From Candidatus Thiosymbion ectosymbiont of Robbea hypermnestra (GTDB taxonomy: Bacteria; Pseudomonadota; Gammaproteobacteria; Chromatiales; Chromatiaceae), in assembly GCA_020443945.1 (NCBI GenBank), contig JAIZWN010000189.1:1-10004 (forward strand): a DNA stretch of 10,004 nucleotides, in the 5' to 3' direction. The notes beneath the pieces were generated by a model that was given only the letters and a program-made list of their open reading frames with translations, ran no database searches and was not told where the DNA came from. Position numbers and translations under genes: made by a program. Below, in pieces: positions 5,199-10,004 of the stretch (positions are counted from its first letter, which is position 1; the number at the start of each line of letters is the position of its first letter).

Positions 5199-6029
5199 AT
5201 CGAGGGTATCCGGGGGATTGGCGGGGGAGGGCGGTGCGCCGTCCGGCTTCCGGATCAGGCCCGCGCCGGCATGGTCGTATTCCATGCCTTCGGGCAGGTG
5301 GTACTGGTGCTCCGGGTCCGGGCTGACCAGGGGGCCGCCGGAGCGGGCCTTCTCTTCCCAGCCCAGCCGGTAGTGTCCGCCCAGTTCCCCTTTGGCCAGG
5401 TGTTGCGGCAATACCTTGATGGCGGCCTCTTCCAGGATGCAGACCTCCTCGCACTTGCCGCAGCCGGTGCAGCGATCCGAGTGGACCACGGGGATAAAGA
5501 GGGCGTGCTTGCCGGAGCGCTCGTTGTGTTGTCGGTCCAGGGTGATGGCCTGGTCCTTGATGGGGCAGACCTGGTAGCAGACCTCGCACCGCAGGCCCTG
5601 GAAGGCGATGCAGGTCTCCTGGTCCACCAGCACCGCGAGCCCCATGCGCGCATCCGCGATGTCCGTGAGTCTGTGGTCCAGGGCATCGGTGGGACAGGCC
5701 GCCACGCAGGGGATGTCCTCGCACATCTCGCAGGCCCGCTGGCGGGCGATGAAGTAGGGGGTCCCGGTGGGGATGTCCTCGCCGACCCGGCCCAGGTAGA
5801 GCATGTCGTAGGGGCAATCGCGCACGCACAGGCCGCAACGGATGCAGGCCCCGTCGAACGCCTCCTCCGTGAGCGCCCCCGGCGGCCGCAGGGCGTGCGC
5901 GGGCAGGGACGCGGCCCGCCTGGCATAGAGGCCCAAGCCGAAGCCGAACAGCCCGACGCCGCAAGCGGTCCTGAGCAGATCGCCCAGCATCCGCCGGCGG
6001 GTAACCCCGGATTGTTTGGTGGTTGCCAT
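5190..6029 (-). CDS. napG: Periplasmic nitrate reductase ferredoxin-type protein NapG
   Basis: NapG is a periplasmic four-cluster ferredoxin that works with NapH to carry electrons from quinol towards NapA/NapB. The 279-residue product begins with a Tat signal: TRRRML at 10-15, followed by a hydrophobic helix (about 16-36). Four [4Fe-4S] sites are visible: CIRCGLCVRDCP (62-73), CEMCEDIPCVAACP (100-113), CIAFQGLRCEVCYQVCP (140-156) and CTGCGKCEEVC (187-197). The start ATG at 6029 is chosen because it places the twin arginine in a normal n-region. No good Shine-Dalgarno sequence precedes it, perhaps because repeat sequence was inserted upstream. The reading frame continues upstream of this ATG, but that part is repeat-like. 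The next gene starts 2 nt after the stop. Length and cluster pattern are normal for the family. Confidence 0.96.
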   Translation of the reverse strand: MATTKQSGVTRRRMLGDLLRTACGVGLFGFGLGLYARRAASLPAHALRPPGALTEEAFDGACIRCGLCVRDCPYDMLYLGRVGEDIPTGTPYFIARQRACEMCEDIPCVAACPTDALDHRLTDIADARMGLAVLVDQETCIAFQGLRCEVCYQVCPIKDQAITLDRQHNERSGKHALFIPVVHSDRCTGCGKCEEVCILEEAAIKVLPQHLAKGELGGHYRLGWEEKARSGGPLVSPDPEHQYHLPEGMEYDHAGAGLIRKPDGAPPSPANPPDTLDRN

Positions 6030-6116
6030 TGAAATTACCAGTCCAGGATCCCTTGAGGGACCCGCATCTCTATAAATGAACCAAGTTTGTGCGTTGCGCA
6101 AAAGGAGGTCTCTTGC

Positions 6117-6157
6117 TTATCCGCAGCCCGTAGGATGGGCAGGCCGCGAACCGCATC
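6117..6157. repeat. GATGCGG-type palindrome, inverted copy
   Basis: Read on the minus strand this stretch gives GATGCGGTTCGCGG, then CCCATCCTACGGGC and TGCGGATAAG. These are the parts found in the repeats at 2731-2780 and 3031-3078, joined in a different order. It lies between the PIN stop and the napG start, in a 163-bp gap that otherwise shows no gene, and is in the opposite orientation to the copy at 8456-8524. Confidence 0.5.
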
Positions 6158-6192
6158 ATTGAATGCCCCGTGCTCCTGTCGCAGTGCCTCGA

Positions 6193-6666
6193 TTATCCGC
6201 GTCCAGGTCTCGGCTCGACCTTGCGATCGTAGCCCCGGAGGTGATGGTCGCCGGACCAGATAAACACCCGGCGCAGCCGGTGAAGCGCGCATTGGCGCTC
6301 GAACTCCTTGATGATCGTAAGGTCCGCGAGCCCGGTTTCCCGCATGGCGCAATCGGGGAACTCCACGAGCCACTCGGTCAGCGGCTCCGGATCCGGAAAG
6401 GGCGTCGGCGTCCAGGGGGCTCGGCCGGCAATGGCCTGTGTGACCTGCTCGACGAACCGCTGGGCGGCTTTACGGCGCGCGTCTCCGTTTCCGACGTGGG
6501 CGATGTGGTTACCTGTCTCGTAGACGGCGGCCAGGGGCAACAGCAGCGTATGTCCTGCCTCCAGGTATCGTTCGAGGGTAGAGAGCGTGTCCGCTCTGTC
6601 CTGGTTGAAGGCAGGCACATCGAGCATGTTACAGAGGACCGAAGTGTCCAGGATACAGATCGTCAA
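6193..6666 (-). CDS. PIN-domain ribonuclease-like protein, coupled to the ATPase
   Basis: This 157-residue protein has the PIN fold signature. ICILDTSVLCN at the N-terminus carries the first acidic residue (D7). YETGNHI follows (E50), then GLADLTII (D115) and VFIWSGDHHLRGYD (D140, D147). These are the four conserved acidic positions of metal-dependent PIN/VapC-type RNases. I place the start at the TTG at 6666, not the upstream ATG, because GGGAGGAG lies 7 nt ahead, the TTG shares TTGA with the ATPase stop, and the first PIN strand begins right after. The length fits the family. No VapB-like antitoxin is adjacent; the partner is an ATPase instead, so this is not an ordinary vapBC operon. It could act as an effector nuclease controlled by the ATPase. 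A plain RNA-processing role cannot be excluded. Confidence 0.85.
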   Translation of the reverse strand: MTICILDTSVLCNMLDVPAFNQDRADTLSTLERYLEAGHTLLLPLAAVYETGNHIAHVGNGDARRKAAQRFVEQVTQAIAGRAPWTPTPFPDPEPLTEWLVEFPDCAMRETGLADLTIIKEFERQCALHRLRRVFIWSGDHHLRGYDRKVEPRPGRG

Positions 6667-7985
6667 GTCGCTGCTCCTCCCTTCAGCGTCTCGAGCCAAG
6701 CCATGGCATCGGCAAGCTTCTGTTCCGGCTCGGTGCGGTCTTTCAGATAACGATCCAGAACGCCTTGGGTCATGAGCCGACCCAGGGGACCCTGGGCGAT
6801 CAGCTCCGGGTAGTGTTCGAGGTCTTCCAGCCGGATCAGCCGACTGTCGCCGACTTCCGGGTCACGATAGCAGCACACCACATCCGGGATTGCCGCCGTA
6901 GGGAGGGCATCCAACAAGGCCGGATTGTGCGTGGTCACGAGCACGCCGATGCCTCGTTCCTGGGCGACGCTTTGGATGTTTTCCAACAGGGCCCCGACCC
7001 GACTCGGATGCACGCCGTTGTCGATCTCCTCGATGACGACCAGCGAACCTTCGGGGGCGGACAAGAGCGCGGCGGCCACGGCGAGCACGCGCAGGGTGCC
7101 GTCGGATAGAATCCCGGCGTCCCGGATTTGCGCCCGATCCCCAAAGGATTCGGAAAGGGTGAGCATGACCTCCCGGCGCGGCGTCTCTATGAAATCGATA
7201 TCCCGGATGTCCTGTTCCGGCAGGGAACGAATGAAGTCGAGCACCCGATCCTTTTGGTCTTTCACCGTGCAAAGGTCGTACAGGACGCTCGATAGGTTGG
7301 AGCCGTCGTCCTTGAGGGTCTTTTCGACGATAAAGCTGTATTGCCGCATGGCGCGGGGGCTCGGGTCGAGAAACAGGATCTGTTCGAGGAAGCGGCGCAA
7401 TTCGAGGATCGCGCCCGGAATGAGCTCTTGTGCTCTCCCGCTGCCGAATCGGGCCGGGGTGTCCAACTGGGTAAAAATCGCCTGTTGGTCATTGCAAAGG
7501 AGTTGCGGCCTTTCCCCATCGCCAAAATGGTCGTAGTACACCGAGACTTGATGATCGAATTCCCCCGTCGGACCGACAATCTCATACAAGGGAACAGATT
7601 CGACAAATGCCTTTATAACCTCGGAAATCACGCGCATGCCTTCCGCGGTCATTTGCAGGCGGATGCGGAGCTGGAGCGGGACTTTCGCTCCGGTTTCAAA
7701 CATCTCGTAATCGAAGCCGAAGGTGTCACCGGGTCCCTGCCCGTCGTCGGCCGCCTGGTAGACCAGATCCCGAATCGTACCCCGTACCCCTTGATCTCCT
7801 GCCTGCACGGCCTTCATGAGATCGTCCAGGCGGCGCCCCTCCGCGAGCCAGGACAGGAAGCGCAGGCCTTCGATGGCATTGCTTTTGCCCGAGGCATTGG
7901 CGCCGATCAGCAGGGTCAGGGGAGCCAGCGGGAGCCTGGCGTCCCGATAGCTCTTGAATTGCCGGAAAGAGATGCTGCTGATCAT
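6663..7985 (-). CDS. AAA/ABC-type ATPase (AAA_21-like), partner of a PIN nuclease
   Basis: This is a 440-residue soluble ATPase of the SMC/OLD/RecF-like group. Visible motifs are the N-terminal strand MISSISFRQFKSYRDARL, Walker A GANASGKSN (28-36), a signature-like LSDGT (293-297), Walker B LVVIEEID (315-322, with E319/E320) and an H-loop TTHN (about 351-354). About 250 residues lie between Walker A and the signature, as in single-chain AAA_21 proteins of COG4637 type. No TOPRIM nuclease domain is visible at the C-terminus, so it is not a full OLD protein. The start is the ATG at 7985, directly before the conserved first strand; the longer frame would read into a MITE. No Shine-Dalgarno sequence is obvious. 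The stop TGA overlaps the TTG start of the PIN gene, implying coupled translation. Relatives pair with small effectors in defence or toxin-antitoxin loci; that role is inference here. Confidence 0.88.
   Translation of the reverse strand: MISSISFRQFKSYRDARLPLAPLTLLIGANASGKSNAIEGLRFLSWLAEGRRLDDLMKAVQAGDQGVRGTIRDLVYQAADDGQGPGDTFGFDYEMFETGAKVPLQLRIRLQMTAEGMRVISEVIKAFVESVPLYEIVGPTGEFDHQVSVYYDHFGDGERPQLLCNDQQAIFTQLDTPARFGSGRAQELIPGAILELRRFLEQILFLDPSPRAMRQYSFIVEKTLKDDGSNLSSVLYDLCTVKDQKDRVLDFIRSLPEQDIRDIDFIETPRREVMLTLSESFGDRAQIRDAGILSDGTLRVLAVAAALLSAPEGSLVVIEEIDNGVHPSRVGALLENIQSVAQERGIGVLVTTHNPALLDALPTAAIPDVVCCYRDPEVGDSRLIRLEDLEHYPELIAQGPLGRLMTQGVLDRYLKDRTEPEQKLADAMAWLETLKGGAAT
6664..6681 (-). promoter_or_regulatory. 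Ribosome binding site and TTGA coupling junction of the PIN gene
   Basis: GGGAGGAG (6674-6681) lies 7 nt upstream of the TTG start (6664-6666). The start overlaps the ATPase stop TGA (6663-6665) as TTGA. This decides the PIN start and indicates that the two proteins are made in a coupled fashion, probably in fixed ratio. Confidence 0.75.
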
Positions 7986-7999
7986 GGTCTTGGCGTGGA

Positions 8000-8229
8000 G
8001 GTAGTGGGTAAATCCTGCGTGATGTGCAACGTTTGTTCTCACACTAAGCCACAAAGACACGAAGAATTTTGCCCTGCCGTCGCTGAATCATCCGCGCGAT
8101 GTTCATCGCAGGCAAAGAGACCATGGTCGTTTCCCTTTCATCCTGGTCTCTTTTGGTGGCTTGGTGTCTTTGTGTGATGTTCGGCGTGACTCAGGGAGAC
8201 ACCTGATCACTTGAAAATTTACCACTACC
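8000..8229. mobile_element. MITE-like non-autonomous element, copy 2 (230 bp)
   Basis: The ends are GGTAGTGGGTAAAT and ATTTACCACTACC, terminal inverted repeats of about 13 bp. Subterminal inverted repeats of the type AAGCCACAAAGACACGAAG / CTTTGTGTCTTTGTGTG lie inside. The flanks are GGCGTGGA (7992-7999) and GGTGTGGA (8230-8237), an 8-bp duplication with one mismatch. The whole element is collinear with copy 1 at 3088-3319, with scattered substitutions and small indels. No open reading frame of note is inside, so it would need a transposase supplied elsewhere. It sits 14 bp upstream of the ATPase start codon and interrupts a toxin-like remnant. Confidence 0.85.
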
Positions 8230-8334
8230 GGTGTGGATAGTCCGTTGGTCGGCCAGCCTGGCGGCCGCCTCACCGGAAAGCGCATCCATGTGCGCAGCAG
8301 CGCGCCGGTTGTCTGTTGCGATGTAGTCACGGAT
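8230..8334 (-). pseudogene. ParE/RelE-like toxin remnant, cut by a MITE
   Basis: Read on the minus strand from 8334, an open stretch of about 35 codons gives IRDYIATDNRRAAAHMDAL followed by an Ala-rich helix ending in RLADQ. This matches the helix-helix pattern typical of the ParE/RelE toxin superfamily (xxDYIAxDNPxAAxxxxxxIxxxAxxLA). A TGA stands directly upstream (8335-8337) and no start or ParE N-terminal strand is recognisable. The frame ends where the MITE-like element at 8000-8229 begins; beyond the element only the ATPase start follows, so the toxin C-terminus is gone. Its origin is inferred from a short motif only. It could be a chance match in a GC-rich intergenic region. Confidence 0.35.
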
Positions 8335-8378
8335 TCATGCCGTCTTACCGTGCCGATGCCGTCCATCGAACCCTCACG

Positions 8379-8394
8379 CCGCGACCTGTCGCGG
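8379..8394. repeat. Short perfect hairpin
   Basis: CCGCGAC (8379-8385) and GTCGCGG (8388-8394) form a 7-bp perfect stem with a 2-nt loop. It is the first of four palindromic structures between here and the napA stop. No coding function is seen around it. Confidence 0.5.
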
Positions 8395-8455
8395 TAGCTC
8401 ATTACAAGCAGCGAGTGTCGTGCCCAACGTGGTGTGAGACACACCAGCATCCATT

Positions 8456-8524
8456 GATGCGGTTCGCGCCACCCGACAGAGCCATCCTGAAAGAGCTCCC
8501 GCGCTCACCGCATCCTACGGGCTC
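8456..8524. repeat. GATGCGG palindrome interrupted by about 35 bp
   Basis: GATGCGGTTCGC (8456-8467) and GCTCACCGCATCCTACGG (8503-8520) are the two halves of the compact palindrome seen at 2750-2780, here separated by about 35 bp of unrelated sequence. An inverted relative lies at 6117-6157, so this repeat family brackets the ATPase/PIN pair on both sides. Confidence 0.55.
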
Positions 8525-8567
8525 CGCGGCGCGGAGCTTCCGCGTTGCCACGCGGCGCGTGGCAACG
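8521..8567. repeat. Two tandem perfect hairpins with GGC loops
   Basis: GCTCCGC (8521-8527) pairs with GCGGAGC (8531-8537). CGTTGCCACGC (8543-8553) pairs with GCGTGGCAACG (8557-8567). Both have the same 3-nt loop, GGC, and both stems are perfect. Neither is followed by a T-run on either strand within a few bases, so they look like REP-type structures rather than terminators. They belong to the hairpin cluster between napA and the ATPase gene. Confidence 0.7.
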
Positions 8568-8623
8568 AGAGAAAAGACGAAAATCGTATTTTTCAAGGGG
8601 CCCATAAGTGGGTTTAGCTGAAT

Positions 8624-8658
8624 GTTGGGCACGCCGCGTCCCCGCGGCTTTGCCCAAC
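8624..8658. repeat. Palindromic repeat directly after the napA stop
   Basis: GTTGGGCA-C-GCCGCG (8624-8638) pairs with CGCGGC-TT-TGCCCAAC (8643-8658) around a 4-nt loop, giving a strong hairpin. It touches the napA stop codon. Its form, TAGG-TTGGGCAAAGC...GCGTGCCCAAC, is that of short palindromes dispersed in many proteobacterial genomes. No T-run follows on the minus strand, so it is not a classical intrinsic terminator, though it could stabilise the 3' end of napA mRNA. Confidence 0.75.
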
Positions 8659-10004
8659 CTACACTTTGACGACTTTGCAGCCGCATTTTTTGTAGTCGGT
8701 CTGCTTGGAGAGGGGATCGGTGGCGTCCTGGATCAGCTTGTTCACCAGCCGGGAGGCATCGAACCAGGGGATGAAGACCAGGCCCTCCGGTGGGCGGTTG
8801 CGCCCGCGGGTCTCGACCCGGGCGGTGATCTCGCCGCGGCGGGTGGTGATTTTGGCCATCTGGCCGTCCCGGAGCCGGCGCTTGCGGGCGTCCTTTTTGT
8901 GCATGAAGAGCACCGCGTCCGGCACCGCCCGGTAGAGCTCGGGCACCCGCCGGGTCATGGAGCCGGAGTGCCAGTGTTCGAGCACCCGCCCGGTGCAGAG
9001 CCACAGGTCGTACTCGGCATCCGGGCTTTCCGCCGGCGGCTCGTAGGGGGCGAAGATGACGTTGGCCCGACCGTCCGGGTTGCCGTAGAAGTCGACGGTC
9101 TCATGGTCGCCCGCCACATGGGGGTCGTAGCCGCCGCGGAAGCGCCACAGGGTTTCCTTGCCGTCGATCACCGGCCAGCGTTGGCCGCGGACCTTGTGGT
9201 AGGTGTCGAAGGGGGCCATTTCATGCCCCTTCTTGGGGATGTCGGGCGCCGAGTTGAAGCGCCGGTATTCCTCGAACAGGCCCTTCTGGACGTAGTAGCC
9301 GAAGTGCGCGCTCTCGTCGTTCGGGTATTGGTTGCCGCGGTCGTCGGTCACCTGGCCCGGATAGGGGAACTGGTCCACCGCGCCGTTGGCGAAGAGGAGC
9401 TCGTAGAGGGTCTTGCCGGCGTATTCGGGCTTTTTGGCGAGCAGCTCCGGGGGCCAGACCTCCTCGGCCTTGAAGCGCTTGGCGAACTCCATGATCTGCC
9501 ACAGGTCCGACTGGGCCTCCCCGGGCGGGGCTACCTGCTGGCGCCAGAATTGGGTGCGGCGCTCGGCGTTGCCGTAGGCGCCTTCCTTCTCCACCCACAT
9601 GGCGGTGGGCAGAACCAGGTCCGCCGCCTGGGCGGAGACCGTCGGGTAGGGGTCGGAGACGGTGATGAAGTTGTCCGGGTTGCGCCAGCCGGGGTACATC
9701 TCCTCGTTGATGTTGGGCCCGGCCTGCATGTTGTTGTTACACATCTGCCAGTAGCCGTTCATCTTGCCGTCCTTGAGCATGCGCTGCATGAGCACGGCGT
9801 GGTAGCCGGGCTTGCCGTTCAGGGTCCCCTCCGGTAGCTGCCAGACCCCTTCGGAAAAGGCGCGGTGCGCGGGCTTTTTCACCACCAGGTCCGCCGGCAG
9901 GCGGTGGACGAAGGTGCCGACCTCCCGCGCCGTGCCGCAGGCCGAGGGCTGGCCGGTGAGGGAGAAGGGGCTGTTGCCCGGCTCGGAGAGCTTGCCCATG
10001 AGCA
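8659..10004 (-). CDS. napA: Periplasmic nitrate reductase catalytic subunit NapA (C-terminal part; 5' end outside window)
   Basis: NapA reduces nitrate to nitrite in the periplasm, using a Mo-bis-MGD cofactor and one [4Fe-4S] cluster, with electrons from NapB. About 448 codons are visible of a family length near 830, so the Tat signal and the N-terminal FeS domain lie beyond the window and the frame is open at its edge. Counting from the first visible Met, recognisable NapA stretches are SLTGQPSACGTAREVGTF (13-30), the substrate-channel region WVEKEGAYGNAERRTQFW (135-152), and a C-terminal molybdopterin-dinucleotide binding domain starting near YDLWLCTGRVLEHWH (330-344). The protein ends with DATDPLSKQTDYKKCGCKVVKV-type sequence, as in other NapA, so the 3' end is intact. 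The stop codon TAG (8659-8661) runs directly into a palindrome. The next nap gene, napG, begins 2.6 kb away behind an ATPase/PIN insertion, so co-transcription with napG is doubtful. Identification is secure. Confidence 0.97.
   Translation of the reverse strand, partial: LMGKLSEPGNSPFSLTGQPSACGTAREVGTFVHRLPADLVVKKPAHRAFSEGVWQLPEGTLNGKPGYHAVLMQRMLKDGKMNGYWQMCNNNMQAGPNINEEMYPGWRNPDNFITVSDPYPTVSAQAADLVLPTAMWVEKEGAYGNAERRTQFWRQQVAPPGEAQSDLWQIMEFAKRFKAEEVWPPELLAKKPEYAGKTLYELLFANGAVDQFPYPGQVTDDRGNQYPNDESAHFGYYVQKGLFEEYRRFNSAPDIPKKGHEMAPFDTYHKVRGQRWPVIDGKETLWRFRGGYDPHVAGDHETVDFYGNPDGRANVIFAPYEPPAESPDAEYDLWLCTGRVLEHWHSGSMTRRVPELYRAVPDAVLFMHKKDARKRRLRDGQMAKITTRRGEITARVETRGRNRPPEGLVFIPWFDASRLVNKLIQDATDPLSKQTDYKKCGCKVVKV

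Noticed and set aside
5271..6032. Plus-strand open frame of 253 codons opposite napG
   Set aside because: It is a shadow of napG, which has all four ferredoxin clusters and a Tat signal on the minus strand.
6663..8060. Longer ATPase start at 8060
   Set aside because: The extra 25 codons are translated from the MITE-like element, and the same peptide pattern appears in front of parD because copy 1 lies there.
8521..8567. Intrinsic terminator after napA
   Set aside because: The stems are strong but no T-run follows on either strand at the right distance.
8620..8660. FNR-type or NarL/P-type regulatory sites near the nap genes
   Set aside because: I saw no TTGAT-N4-ATCAA site in the gaps; the operon promoter probably lies upstream of napA, outside the window.
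8608..9837. Long plus-strand open frame (409 codons) opposite napA
   Set aside because: It is the antisense shadow of the GC-rich napA gene; its translation is a low-complexity Val/Gly/Ala/Leu/His mixture with no family pattern, while the minus strand encodes clear NapA.

Overview
The window is high-GC bacterial DNA dominated by a periplasmic nitrate reductase (nap) operon, read entirely on the minus strand. In transcription order (high to low coordinates) it holds the C-terminal half of napA, an AAA ATPase/PIN-nuclease pair, napG, a small unrecognised gene, napH, napB, an orphan parD-type antitoxin, napC, and a membrane glycosyltransferase-like gene. The order napA-G-H-B-C is the enterobacterial one, and base composition and protein sequence point to a denitrifying or nitrate-reducing gammaproteobacterium, perhaps a sulfur oxidiser of the Chromatiales type. 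The species is inference; no taxonomic marker is present.

How the nap genes work together: NapC is a membrane-anchored tetraheme quinol dehydrogenase. It passes electrons to the diheme NapB and on to the catalytic Mo-bisMGD subunit NapA in the periplasm. NapH (membrane, FeS) and NapG (Tat-exported, four [4Fe-4S] clusters) form a second quinol-oxidising branch. A 79-codon gene starts 2 nt after the napG stop with a good ribosome binding site and is probably made together with NapG; I do not recognise it. napD, napE and napF are not in the window.

The unusual feature is how far the operon has been pulled apart. Apart from napG and the small gene (2 nt) and napC and the glycosyltransferase (about 10-40 nt), its gene junctions are filled with non-coding repeats. 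There are two roughly 230-bp MITE-like elements with GGTAGTGG/CCACTACC ends and 8-bp target duplications (3088-3319 and 8000-8229). A diverged 161-bp relative lies at 2507-2667 and two solo ends at 142-171 and 2350-2384. Palindromes built of ACAGGATT units occupy 2454-2494, 3781-3830 and 4784-4923, and GATGCGG-type palindromes occur at four places. A cluster of hairpins follows napA.

Two cargo modules sit among these repeats. The AAA ATPase and PIN nuclease genes (TTGA stop/start overlap) split napA from napG and look like a defence or toxin-type pair. An orphan parD (no parE) splits napB from napC and lies between 30-bp direct repeats exactly 300 bp apart. A roughly 35-codon ParE-like remnant is cut by the second MITE. 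Positions 1-178, downstream of the last gene, hold only a repeat end and no convincing gene.
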